Part shown: positions 10,508-22,057 of the stretch, piece after piece
How positions within the stretch are numbered: position 1 is the first letter of the stretch
Layout: the number at the start of each line of letters is the position of its first letter
Assembly (NCBI GenBank): GCA_030704615.1
Contig: CM060734.1
Coordinates: forward strand, 4,960,001 to 5,024,000
DNA from: Takakia lepidozioides
Lineage: Eukaryota; Streptophyta; Takakiopsida; Takakiales; Takakiaceae
Direction: 5' to 3'
DNA length: 64,000 bases
The notes under the pieces: generated by a model
What the model was told of the DNA's origin: nothing
Database searches by the model: none
Seen by the model: only the letters and a program-made list of their open reading frames with translations
Position numbers and translations under genes: made by a program

Positions 10508-13500
10508 ATGTGGGTCATAGAGAGAGTAGAGGGATTGGCTCTACTGTTTAGTGTGCTAGCGGTTCTGGCAGGGCAGGCAGATGCGCTGTCCGCAGATGGT
10601 CTGGCACTTCTGGAGCTGCAGCGTAGTTTGATAGATCCATTTGGATCTTTAAGCTCTTGGAATGCCACGGACAGTTTGCCATGTCAGTGGGAGGGGGTTC
10701 AATGTAGTAATAGACAACGCGCGTGGACTCTTGATCTCTCCAATAAGAATCTGTCGGGCACTATATCTTCTAGCATTGGCAGGTTATCTGCACTGAGACA
10801 TCTCAATTTCTCTAGCAACAAGCTATATGGATCAATCCCTGCAGCAGTTGGCTCTTGCACAAAGTTACGTGGCCTAGATCTGGGCACCAACAATTTGACA
10901 GGTGTTATTCCTGGTCATATTGGGGCTTTGAGGTCGCTTGTCACACTCCACTTGATCAACAATGGGTTGTCAGGTCAAATTCCTACAGAGATTGGGCAAT
11001 TGGTGTCTCTCCAAGAGTTTACGTGCTTCACCAACAATCTCTCAGGTCCTTTGCCATGCTCTTTTGGCAACTTGACAGCACTTCAGGTGTTTCGTGGTGG
11101 TTCGAACTCTTTCTGGGGTCCAATCCCGCCTGAGATTGGAGGTTGCAAAAGTCTTCAGTTTTTGGGCATGGCTCAGAACAAAATATCAGGTGTCCTACCG
11201 AAAGAGCTTGGCCTGCTTGCAAATCTCAGTCAACTGTTATTGTTCGAGAATTCGTTGGAGGGTGAGCTACCATGGGAACTGGGCAACTGCAGCCACCTGA
11301 AGGTTCTCGCACTATATAACAATCTACTCACTGGTCCAATTCCATCTGAGCTTGGGAATCTCAAAGAGCTGGTGTGGCTGTACATATATAGCAATGCCTT
11401 TAGTGGCTGCATACCTGCCTCGCTTGGCAACCTGACAACGGCCACAGTGATTGACCTTTCAGAGAACAATCTGACTGGCCACATTCCTTGGCAGCTTGGT
11501 CAGCTGACAAGTTTGAATGTTCTGCATCTGTTTGAGAATAAACTTAGTGGCCCCATTCCTAGCCAGTTTGGTAGTATGTCCAGCCTCTCTGGTTTGGATC
11601 TCTCTCTCAACCAGCTCACTGGCGTCATACCAACACAGCTACAAAGTTTAACTGCCTTGACAAAGCTGCAACTCTTCAGCAACCAATTGGAAGGAGAAAT
11701 CCCACCACTTTTGGGAAGCTACAGCAACTTGTCCATTTTGGAGCTCTCAGATAATCAACTTACTGGCAGCATCCCTCCTCACCTTTGCAGCTCGGGGTTC
11801 TTGGTTTGGCTGCACATAGGAAACAACCACCTATCAGGCACTGTCCCTCCGGGCTTGAAGAGCTGCGCGTCACTGGAGCAGTTGAACCTGCAGAGTAACT
11901 CATTCACAGGTACCCTGCTCACAGAATTAAGTCAGATTCCAGGTTTGGCAAATTTGGAGATTTCCGACAACAGCTTCACTGGAGTAATACCCCCTGAACT
12001 TGGAAAGAGCTACACCCTGCAAGTGCTCTCTATTGCAGGCAATAACTTTAGCGGCACACTTCCTGCGGAGCTGGGGCAGATTTCACAGTTGGCCAATTTA
12101 AATGTCTCCAATAACTTTCTCTCAGGTAGCATCCCGCCTGAGCTTGGCAACTGCTCCTTGCTTCTACGCCTGGACCTGAGTGGCAACCTTTTCACGGGGA
12201 GTCTTCCCCCAACCCTTGGCAAACTGAACTTATTGGAAGGATTGATGGTTTCCAACAATCAGCTGGGAAGTTCCATTCCAGATTCTTTGAGTTCATGTGT
12301 ACACTTGTACTATTTGCAGCTGGCTTTCAATATGTTTACTGGACCCTTCCCACAATCGTTGGGATTGATAACCAGTTTGCAATATGGCCTGAATGTCAGC
12401 CATAACCTTCTGAACGGTCAAATTCCAGAGGAACTTGGAAATTTGGCAATGCTACAGTCTCTGGATATGTCCTACAACAATTTGTCAGGGTCAATACCTG
12501 CAGCACTGGGGAATCTCACCAGTCTCATCACGTTCAATGTATCATACAACATGTTGACAGGGCCTGTTCCAAACACTTCCGCCTTCCGCCGCATGAGTGC
12601 TAGTGACTTTTCTGGAAACCCAGGTCTTTGTGGGGGTGCCTTGCCAAACTCATGCCAAAATATGGAGATGCTGCCGGCACCTCTGCCTCCAGGCATGATT
12701 TGGCAGGAGACAAACGTGTCGACTGGGGCAATGGTGGGCATCATTGCAGCCGTAATTGGTGGAGCCGTGCTCATCATTCTAGTTGGTGCATGTTGGTTCT
12801 GTCAGATTCCCAATGCTCTTGTACCCTTAGAAGAAAAACCACTGCCCAATGAAAGTCACCACTTATTCCCCAGGGCAGGTGTCACTGTCAGTGACATTGA
12901 GGAGGCTACTGACAATTTTTGTGAAGACACAGTGATTGGAAGGGGAGCTTGTGGAACCGTGTACAAGGCACTCCTATCCTCAGGGAAAATTATTGCAGTA
13001 AAGAAGCTGACGGTACAGAAGGGCTCATCTCAGTACGATACTTTCAATGCCGAGATAGTTACCCTCGGGAAAATTCGACATCGCAACATTGTGAAGCTAT
13101 TGGGCTTTAGCTCTCATCAGGGTTTGAATTTCCTGATGTACGAGTACATGCCCAAGGGAAGCTTAGGGGAGCTACTTCTGGGGGAGCCTTGTATGTTAGA
13201 TTGGGATATGCGGTACAAGATAGCTGTGGGTGCTGCCGAGGGTTTGGCGTATTTGCACCATGATTGCAAGCCACACATCATCCATCGGGACATAAAGTCG
13301 AACAACATTCTGCTTGATGACCATTTTGAGGCACATGTTGGGGACTTTGGGCTTGCTAAACTCATTGACTTGCCAGAATCTAAGTCCATGTCTGCTGTGG
13401 CAGGCTCGTACGGGTATATCGCACCTGGTATGCTAGCTTCTCAAACATATTTTCTTGCTTGTTTTCCTTGCCATAATGAGTCTGGGGGGACATGCTGCTC

Positions 13501-15379
13501 CTGTGTTCCTGGTTGTTCTTTGTCATGCTGAATCATCTTGCGCGATATATTGTGCATGTAGATTTCCATTGTCCAACCTTGTGACAAGGCCACAGCCATA
13601 ATTGATCTCCTATTTGATGGTATGCTTTTTTCGGTTTTTACAGTGTTCTAGAAGGATCTTTTATATGGTTTCATCTTTTCCTATCACTTGGTTACCGTTG
13701 AATTGATAAGTCTACAGTGTACGCTGTGCTTGCATGGATTTTGACGGTTCTCTGTGGCAGAGTCATTTAAGAGCTCGCATTTACACACACTAGAAAAGGG
13801 CGATGTTGATTCTAGTACTGCTCGCAATGTAACCGAGCAGCTTCAATTCTACTGCTAGTTACGTTGGTAGTGTGAAAAGCACAGACTGCCTACCCAAGTG
13901 CTCTTCGTTGACAATTGGGCTGACTGTCCCCTCCTTTGTAGCTTAGATTCTGCACATGCTTTACCCTCCTGTGAAAACCAACTGGTCCCTCTATGGGGAA
14001 GGGTTTCAGCCCTGCCAAGAAGTGATAGGCAGCTTTTAGGGGTGATAACCCATATTAATTGGTAGGATAATTGGAGGTTTGTAGGCAAGTCCCTGACTTA
14101 AAACTTTTCTGTCAGCAAAACTAATATTCTGGATCCCCTATTGATCTACCTGCTGTCTACAACTTGGCCTTTCTTAAGCCACCAATCATTGGAAGTTCTA
14201 TGTTCTTCCAACATGACCATCAACATTCTTACTTTTGCCAATGACCTAGTTTGCTAACCTCACAAAACTGCTGTGGACATCTGTTGTCATTCCCCCTTTG
14301 CTGTGGAAGCTACCCTTACGCTTCACTTTGCTTGGCTAGGCCATTAAGGCTGAGAGGAGTCATTTGTCTATTGACTGCCTCCTGATTTTGTCATGTCTTA
14401 TTCCGGTTCTGGAGCTCTTGACCTTCAGGCAGGATTGGAGGGCGCAGAACATATGTAGGTTTGCAGTCTTCTCACATTCAGTGACCTGTTCTTCCTAGTG
14501 GACGGTGGTGCTAGTGAAGACTTAGTGCAGCCAGTGAAAGGAAGAACCTTTGTGATCCATTAAGCGTAACTGCCCTGTGAGGGTGGGCCGAACAAGAAAT
14601 TTTTCTAACTGTTTAATTCCACGTGTATAGCTAGTGGAATTCCACGTAAAAATTCCACGTATAAGGTGTAGCTAGTGTAGTTACAAAAATTCTTGTTCGG
14701 CCCACCCTCACAGGGCAGTTACGCATAATGGATCACAAAGGTTCTTCCTTTCACTGGCTGCACTAAGTCTTCACTAGCACATGATATTTCACTAGCACCA
14801 TTTTCTAACCTTATACGTGTTTAAATTTTTTGTAACTGTTCAAGTCTCATCCATTGGCTAGAGGCTGTGCAGCCAATCCTGGTACCAGATAGGTGGTTGG
14901 AATGCCCTGACTTTTCATCTTGCATGCTTGTACTTGGCTTTACCTCCACTGCGCCTGACTAGTGCATTTTGGTGTATGCAGAGTATGCGTACACAATGAA
15001 GGTAACCGAAAAATGCGATATATACAGTTTTGGGGTGGTTCTGCTGGAGTTGTTGACAGGGAGGCGCCCAATTCAACCTATCGAAGATGGGGGTGACTTG
15101 AAGACATGGGTGAAGGGGGCCATTCAGGCTATGCCAGTAACTGACATATTGGATGCCAGGTTAGACCTGAGCAATAGTGATGTGGTAGCTGAGATGCTGC
15201 TGGTCCTGAAAGTGGCGTTTTTCTGTACCAATGATGTGCCTGCTGACAGGCCAACAATGAGGGAAGTGGTTCGCATGCTTTTAGAAGCCAATAAGAAAAA
15301 ATCTGGAGACCAATTTGACCTACCAACAGTTGAGAAGAGCTGTGAAATTCATCAGGACAAATGTGCAGATCAAGGTTAG
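10508..15379 (+). CDS. LRR receptor-like kinase, subfamily XI (At5g63930/At2g33170 type), two exons
   Basis: Exon 1 is 10508-13427 and exon 2 is 14982-15379, joined by a GT-AG intron in phase 1. Splicing restores the canonical kinase APE motif, and the protein is 1105 residues. An in-frame TAA at 10499 precedes the ATG. Order: signal peptide (1-26), LRRNT with a Cys pair, about 26 leucine-rich repeats with LxGxIP signatures, a Cys pair after the repeats, a transmembrane segment (about 745-767) and a Ser/Thr kinase. The kinase has the glycine loop GRGACG, Lys832, HRD with Asp928 (RD type) and DFG Asp946, so it should be active. Length and the intracellular start resemble Arabidopsis At5g63930 and At2g33170. 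The ligand is unknown; a cell-surface peptide receptor is inferred from the family. The intron contains an inverted repeat with arms of about 100 bp. Confidence 0.93.
14508..14780. repeat. Long inverted repeat (foldback/MITE-like) in the kinase intron
   Basis: Bases 14508-14610 and 14679-14780 are reverse complements over about 100 bases, with only a few mismatches and a one-base gap. Both arms contain 'gaagacttagtgcagccag' and 'tgccctgtgagggtgggcc'. The loop of about 68 bases has repeats of 'attccacgt'. A transcript through the intron would fold into a long stable hairpin. I see no clear target-site duplication. Fragments related to the loop and ends recur just downstream (14781-14840). Confidence 0.92.
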
Positions 15380-16110
15380 GGTATATTGGTAGCTTTCAGT
15401 CCCTCATCCGAAAGGCAAACAGAAAACGCAAGGTTACAATAGGTAGCACATTCTTTACATGCAACTATAGAAAGCTGTCTGTTGGTCCTGAAGTATGTGG
15501 GTAAACAGCAAGCAAGAGTTCTGTTGGATTGGACACAAAGGTGCAGGTGCATGAGATGGCTCTCATCCTGGGGATATCCCCTCAAAATTGCTGAAGCTGG
15601 ATCTTCACCCTGGAAAGATCTGATCAGTCCCAGTTCCACTGGATTGCTTAAGGATTTGAAGTCCATCCTAGCTAGGACTACTTAGAACTTTTGTCCAAAA
15701 CATAAACAAAGACAAGGATAAATTTTCTAATTGCAGCCCCTTGGCTTTTACATTTCATTTCAAGTCCTTACAGTCCATTGTGACTTTGGCTTTCTATTGC
15801 ACGTGGATTTTCAGTCACTCAAATCAAAAGATTGATGGGCAGCTCAGATATGAATTCTCTGATAGAAAATCTATTGTGGCATAACTGTCTTGTTCCCTCT
15901 GCATCATTGGGCTCCACTTCAACCATCTGCCACATATGCCATCTATGCTCCTGTAGATACTAAATTTCTGTCACAGATTGTCAAACTAGCACCAGCTGAA
16001 TTTTGGCAATCTCTGAAGTGCAGTCTATTAACTAAAACGAGGCCTCAAGTGGTCTGTGAGATCACATCTGTTCTGTAAACAACTGGTGGCAAGTGGTTGA
16101 CTCCTTCCTC
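15380..16110. other. Kinase 3' flank, no gene seen
   Basis: This probably holds the 3' UTR of the LRR-XI kinase and then plain intergenic sequence up to the Copia LTR. No protein family is recognisable in the short frames. Confidence 0.4.
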
Positions 16111-16440
16111 TGTTGAAAAACAAGCCTGGGACCTGAAACAATGCTTTGTTTATAGAAGCTCACCACCCAACCTTAGAACCACCACAAGCAAGAGTGTGTC
16201 ATATATCAACTACTATGTGGTTCACCCCCGAGCTTCTTATATAGTTCTAGCTAGGCTAAAAGCAGTCTTATAAGGACATGCCTTTTTAAGCCTACTTTTT
16301 CTATATACAAAGTAGTCCCACAAATGGACTTACTTTTTCCTTTAAAAGTCTTTTCAAACATAGAGTTACTTTTAATGTCTCTATCTTTTCTTGTAAGTCA
16401 AGTTGTAGATTGGTTGAATATGGAGCTGCTTATTCCAACA
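16111..16440 (-). repeat. Copia 3' LTR (about 330 bp)
   Basis: On the minus strand the LTR starts TGTTGGAA at 16440 and ends TTTCAACA at 16111, the usual TG...CA ends in a short inverted repeat. A purine tract (GAGAGGGAG, 16449-16441) lies directly before it as the polypurine tract. A TATA-like TATATAA (about 16243-16237) is inside. The copy's 5' LTR is not in place, so the boundary at 16111 rests on the inverted ends alone. Confidence 0.75.
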
Positions 16441-16449
16441 CTCCCTCTC

Positions 16450-17215
16450 AGCGAGATAATCAAGCAATCTCAACCTTAACTATTCCCATCATAGTTTTGA
16501 AGCGATCGTGCTTATCATGAGGAAGTCCCTTGGTGAGCACATCGGCTACCATATTTTCACTACTGCAAAATATTAACTTGATTTCGCTAGCCTCAACCTT
16601 ATCACGAACAAAATCATGATGTCTCACATCAATATGCTTTGTACGCGTGCCATGATAAGTTGGATTTTTCAGAAGTGAAATACAACTCTGATTGTTCTCT
16701 TGAAGAGTTGTTGGACCTTCCTGTGGATAGCCAATTTCCTTCAATAACTTCCGAAGCCAAATTGCCTCTTTTGCTGCTTGTGTTGCAGCCATATACTCAG
16801 CCTCAGTTGTTGATAATGCAATAGTTGGTTGTTTCTTACTGTTCCAACTAATGGAACCATTGGCCAAAACGAATGTATACCCGGTTATAGACCGACGTGT
16901 ATCAATACATCCTGCATAGTTAGCATCACTGAAACCAACCAAAGTTAGATCCTCTCGATCTTTTTGAGACTGAGTTAGGTTATACAACCCCAAACTCTAG
17001 CTCCCTCTGAAGCGGAGACCGTGATCAAGGGTTCCCCTCAGGTAACGGAATATCCGTTTCACCTCAATCCAGTGCTCTACACTAGGATTGGCCATGAACT
17101 GGCATACTGCTCCAATAGCAACGGCACTTTCAGGCTGTGTACCAACCATTGCATACATGAGGCACCCCACAGCACTCTGATACGGAATAGATCTCTTATC
17201 TTTTCCCAACCCTCA
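16450..17215 (-). pseudogene. Ty1/Copia polymerase 3' part: RT end and RNase H
   Basis: Reading down from about 17215, SIPYQSAVGCLMYAM and WIEVKRIFRYLRGTLDHGL are the classic end of the Copia reverse transcriptase. After one stop near 16996 the frame continues into RNase H with [32 protein letters not shown] and the final [10 protein letters not shown]. It then ends about 10 bases before the polypurine tract and LTR. Gag, protease, integrase and most of the reverse transcriptase are missing; the sequence beyond 17215 shows no Copia similarity. This is a 5'-truncated, stop-containing relic. Confidence 0.88.
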
Positions 17216-17793
17216 TAGGGGCACCGGGGAAGAATATAAGCGAGTAGTAAGCATGAATCAGGACCTTGGACGTGTGAGCAATGTGTGAGAGATGGGCTGG
17301 TACAGTCCAAACTGAGTGGGCAGTAAATGGTGATCATTTGGTGCATATGGTGAAGGTCTTGTCTCTTGAGATGCAATGTTTGGGGCATATAGACGGATCA
17401 AATGCTTAAGGATTGGGGGTTTGAATTTGAGACAGAGACTTAGAATGACTCATGTTCACATCAGATTATGCCAGAACTAGAGCAGGTTGCTGACAAGTTC
17501 TTCAAATTATTGTTTTGAGGGAAAACATCATGGGCACTTACAATGCAGATTCATGATGGCAAATAACATAGATCTTGGCCACTTGTTTATGCTCATTCAA
17601 TTCAATTTGTAGGGTAGAGAGATACACATAGGATAAGAGAGGAAACTCACTAGAACTAGACATACTTGCAGTTTCTAGGATAGCATGCTAGATGGTGTAG
17701 GTGATATCTTCTCTTCCGCTGCGGTGTCACTTGTGTCATCCAACTAACCACAATGCATGAGTGAACAAGAAGAATGTGCAGGAGCCCTCTTTT

Positions 17794-17805
17794 TGGTATC
17801 AGAGC
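17794..17805 (+). other. Candidate LTR-retrotransposon primer-binding site
   Basis: TGGTATCAGAGC matches the initiator-Met tRNA primer site seen in the two Ty3 elements of this window (51988-51999 and 34290-34301). No LTR ends could be fixed around it. The frame at 17883-18110 that follows has no recognisable gag, so it may be a remnant or chance. Confidence 0.35.
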
Positions 17806-18177
17806 GGTCAGTTCTCAGGACGAAATAATCACGATTATGGAGAAACAGTTCCCATCATGAGTTCAGATTACACCCGAAGTCGTTGGAGTTTGAGGCTGGT
17901 CTGTGGAAGAAATTAGAGCTGAAGGTGGCTTCAAATAGCAAGCTGAAGGATCATCAAGGAGCCATGAGAACAATTGGTGAGGCTGGTCTGAAGAAACTAT
18001 GCTTAGCAGTCAAGACAGACATGGAGCTAACAACAACAAACAGAGAACTCACTTCGGAAAGGAAGGGTGAAGAGGTAAGATGTAAAGTACCTTCATCATT
18101 TTCATTGTGAAGTCAGGACAAAGAGGACGGAGGTGTCGGTGATAAAGGTCATTCTCAAATTGCTGGAGAAACTGCCC

Positions 18178-18465
18178 TCTTACATGGACCGGACAAGTAT
18201 GAGATCAATAAAAAATGGTTCACAGGATGAACCAATGGTTACTTGATGTGCCGATTTCTGAATGCTTTCAAACTAATTGTACATGCCCTCTTAAAGGTAC
18301 CGGACAAGTATGAGTTCGATTCAAAATATTGCAATGGGTGAACCAATGGTATCTTCATTCAGTAATTTTTGATTGTTTTGAAACTTTGCGAGTATATTGT
18401 ACATGTCGTCAAACAAGTACCGAACAAGTATGAGGTCATTCAAAAATGGTTCAAAGGATGAACCT
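18178..18465 (+). repeat. Three diverged tandem copies of a ~115-bp unit
   Basis: The phrase 'ccggacaagtatgag' recurs at 18189, 18300 and 18420 (111 and 120 bases apart). Each is followed by 'atggttcaNaggatgaacc'-like sequence and preceded by 'tacatg'. The copies differ by several substitutions and small indels. Confidence 0.8.
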
Positions 18466-18555
18466 CGTATTTCTAAAAATTACGTAGACTGTACAGTGGG
18501 TTACACATTTAAGTTTTCGCAACCTGAGACCTTTGGCCTACTCCCTACGTTTCTA

Positions 18556-20612
18556 GTCATCTTCATCTAGATTAATTACTTCGTTGTTATCATCTTCAGA
18601 TGTTGATGAAGATGCTCCGGGTGTAGAGGACGTGCCTCCACCAGTACGGAGAGCTCGAGCCTGGGCTCGAGTGGTCAAAGAGGGACCCAGTGTTGTGTGG
18701 TCCACCCTTGCCATCATGCATAGCGTTCTAGGCGAGTGCTGACTCTCTTCCACATTTGCTAGAGCCGGGTTTGTCGCTCTTACTACGGCTTCATGCAATT
18801 TTTCAATTAAATCCGATATGTTTGGAAGTGGTAAGAACACCCCTGGAATAGAGGCAACTTGGTCACGCCATGTGTTCTGCCAATACTTTACAACACTCGT
18901 GATGGCAGCCTTGAAATTGTCCAACACCTCCTCCTGCTGGGGGTCTCTACGCAACTCTGGAGGAAATGGCTCTTCATCCCGACGAGGCACCCAGTACCTC
19001 TCATTCATATCATCCCAACAGATGCTAGCAGCCTCCAACTCTATCATAAATAGGTCTCTCCCAATCGGTTCGCGATTGTATGGGTCATTTTCCGCTGGCA
19101 CCCATGGATCCTAAGACAGTCAAAAGAATCTTTGTCTAGTATAGCTCCAATGCCCTCCCAAGTTCTGGCAAAAAAGCTCCGTTTGGACTGGGTCCCGTAT
19201 GCCTCTAGCACGCACGGTTATTTCCCAGTTGGATGTCACCCAAAAGGTCACCGGATCTTTAACCCTAGATAACGTCATAGCATCCAAGGCGTGCATCTCT
19301 CTTGGAGCATCCCATGTCATTGTCTCCCCCCAGTGCTGACAATTTAAAAAATCGTAAGTCGATACATCCAATGGCATGTTGTACCGGTTGTACTCGTATC
19401 CCGTGGGCATATTGTTTTGCAACCCAAACAACTCGTAGAAACGTCGATGGATTGGTCCACGGCAGTCAGGGCATTGGCTGGTTCGCATGGCTGCCGATAT
19501 GAGACATGTAAGGTGGAACAAATGGCACATGAACCAAGCATATAGCCTCCCTCCGGTCCGTAAGGGTTTAGGCACATTGTGCACACCGTACCATCTGTTA
19601 CCCATGACGTGGATTGCTCCGTGGTATCCACGTCTATTCATCCTCATGAATGTCGGATGACATCCTCGGCCTGCTATCCCACTCATCCTGTACTTCTAAA
19701 TCCCAGTTTATGCTCTTATTGGTATCGGAAATTGTATGCACACAGTGCTCAAACATGGCATCCACATCACTCCATATGGTGAATCCAGTGTACTTCGACG
19801 TGAATATATCACGCACAGTGTCGTGCCTTTGCAAATTAGCAGAGATGCTATCTACGCTTCGATTCGACAAACGTGCTGCACGTTGGAGGGAGGACAACGC
19901 TTCTTCTATCTGTGTTTCCCGCGATGCTAGATGGCCCGCCCATGTCACCCAATTCCGCCAATTCCCCTTCAGCCATGGCCACGATCGGATTTGCATGACA
20001 TTTGAGTACCGATATGCAACAGCCATAGCTTGCTCATGTTCCCCCACAAGCTGCTCTAATTCCTGTTCCTGGGCCGATGTAATTTGCACGGCTAAACATT
20101 CCTCAGTTTCCACTATGGGGTCCTTCCCTTTTCTTGCCCTCTCCGCCGCAAGTCTTTCTTCCTCAACCCTCGCCGAGTCCAGTTCAGGCGTTTGCACTTC
20201 ATTCCCATGCCCGATTGAGTCAACCTCATCGATGACGCGGTCAATGTCCATTGGTGGTATATCCAAACGCGCCAATATGTCTTGCTCGTTGGTGATTGGC
20301 CTCAGGTCCTGAAGCACACCGCGTACGCCGTCGAGAGTCCCCAACCCCATTATTTCCAGCAACTTCGCTATTTGCCACCGTTGCAAATGAACAATGTCCT
20401 GCAGGTCCTTGATGTGCTGTTCATGTGCGGCCAACTGTTCCTCCAACGTAGAGCGTACCTCCCCCCCCTCCACCTCAGACGTTGAAGGCCTGGCTGCGGA
20501 GACCTGTTGCAGCGTATAATCTAGAGGTTGGTCCCCCTGCACCTCCCACACCACCACTGCGTCTGCCTTAACCAATCTACCCTCTGGAAATCGCCACTCC
20601 TGCCCTAGTTTA
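18556..20612 (-). pseudogene. Unrecognised coiled-coil + RING-H2 gene, frameshifted
   Basis: Three minus-strand blocks seem to form one protein. Block 1 (about 20612-19634) has a helical, Glu-rich stretch typical of a coiled coil. Block 2 (about 19650-19120) encodes a RING-H2: CTMC, then GGYMLGSC in one frame and HLFHLTC with CPDC in another, so a single-base deletion near 19530 splits the domain. Block 3 (19101-18556) ends in an acidic tail. In-frame stops lie at about 19120 and 19109, and another frame change occurs near 19640. RING-H2 domains usually act in E3 ubiquitin ligases; that role is only inferred. I know no family with this layout. It may be an accessory gene of a transposon or a dead host gene. 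Confidence 0.5.
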
Positions 20613-20629
20613 CTACTATCCCTTTAGCT

Positions 20630-21490
20630 CCTACAAAATGTTAACAAATGCAAATCTGCTGCCATGTCCAACAACCCTGGTCATGCAGAAAAGCATGCTG
20701 ACAATTCCCATAGTAGTAAAGCAGATCCCCACCTCCACCACCAGGTCTTCCCTACCACACCCACACCACACGCAACTACAATTATTCATATATCAAGGCT
20801 CCCTTGTGAAGTTTACAAACGAACCCACTGCAATGGGCTACACGATCACTCCAGGACCACCTTTACAACACCCCATCTTGTACACTTTCTGTATAGACCA
20901 CTCAACACAGCAGCCCTATTCCTACATTCATAAACTTCCCGCAATCACATCCCCACACTCAAATCTGAGGTTTAAATCATTCCCTCGCCCCACCATAATT
21001 GTAAACGGCCATGCAAATCTTACAGCAGGCTTCATAAACAAGCCCTGCCAAAACCTTTCACCCCTCAAGGCGCATAACTCTCTCCAACAAATACCCCTGC
21101 CCCCTCCCATCAAAGCGCTCTCCCCCCAGCCCATACATCTGCCGCCTTGCTCCATTCCTACACACAACGACACTTCAACACCATCCCTAGCATGGTATAA
21201 ACCACATAATGACCCACCTCACACAGCTGCAAAACTACCGCCGCCTTGTCTTCTTCCCATAATCAACGTATGTATGATACTCTGCTATCCTAAATGCTCT
21301 ATCAAACGCGTTCGCTGCATTGTCGCCCCCACAGTCAGCCTACTGCCGAACTCTATCATACCAGATAACTTCTCTAGTAGCCTCACTCTCTCTCAGTCAC
21401 CTGGGTCTCAACCCCAAACCCCTCTCTATCTTACACCCCTTCCCACCATATCTTCCAATGTGACACATGCTCTAGTCATATAGTTTCATC
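20630..21490. other. G-poor, strand-asymmetric stretch without a gene
   Basis: For about 850 bases the plus strand is rich in C, A and T and very poor in G. This removes TAG and TGA codons and creates a 281-codon open frame (20638-21483) of low-complexity Pro/Thr/His/Leu composition. I see no domain and regard the frame as a product of the base bias. Confidence 0.6.
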
Positions 21491-21526
21491 TATTTCTTCA
21501 TCTCACTCCCCCACACAATACCACGT

Positions 21527-22057
21527 ATGTCTAGCAAAAAATCAGTCATTATCCAGAAACGTGCTGGGAGTATCCAGAAGCAGCCCCGACAAAAAGGAAA
21601 GGGTATTTGTAGTACAAAATCTGCGGTCAGCTCCCTGGCCCAACGTCCCTCTACAAAAATGAAGCACCACATTGAAGCTGATGTAGAGATGGTTCAACAT
21701 ACCGAAGGAGATGTGGAGATCAGTGATATGCACTTGTCTGATGAGCAATTTTTTGCCATTGCACGAGCATATCAAACTCGATCTACACAGATGCGGGCTG
21801 AGACCCGCAATGGCCACGCCCAAGACAAGCGAGCGCCCACACCTCTGTCATCACCACCAGAACAGTCGGCGACTTCGCACCAGGCAACACTTGTGTTGCC
21901 AGTCAAGTCAGTGACACTCAGCCCGCACAACAAATGCTCCTCCAGCGCATTTAACAGTGAGACAGGCAGTAGTAGCCACAAGGCGAAGTGGCTCTTAGTT
22001 ACGCCGGCCTCGGCCGGAGTCATCTCTCTCTCTTGCACCACTACGTATAGATGCTAG
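21527..22057 (+). CDS. Hypothetical protein, doubtful
   Basis: An ATG-started frame of 176 codons with a basic N-terminus rich in Lys, Gln and Ser (KRAGSIQKQPRQKGKG) and an acidic middle (ADVEMVQHTEGDVEISDMHL). I recognise no domain. Its last third runs into the dispersed ~60-bp motif (about 21960-22035), so the C-terminus is repeat-derived. It may be an N-terminal piece of a transposon ORF1 or chance. Confidence 0.25.
   Translation: MSSKKSVIIQKRAGSIQKQPRQKGKGICSTKSAVSSLAQRPSTKMKHHIEADVEMVQHTEGDVEISDMHLSDEQFFAIARAYQTRSTQMRAETRNGHAQDKRAPTPLSSPPEQSATSHQATLVLPVKSVTLSPHNKCSSSAFNSETGSSSHKAKWLLVTPASAGVISLSCTTTYRC
21957..22035 (-). repeat. Dispersed ~60-bp conserved motif (copy 2)
   Basis: The reverse strand carries the same block as 4912-4980: GA-rich start, 'gactccggccgaggccggc', 'gtaactaagagccacttc' and 'ggctact'. 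The similarity stops sharply on both sides. Confidence 0.5.

Noticed and set aside
20638-21483. 281-codon open frame on the plus strand
   Set aside because: Low-complexity Pro/Thr/Leu/His composition with no domain; the openness follows from the lack of G on this strand.
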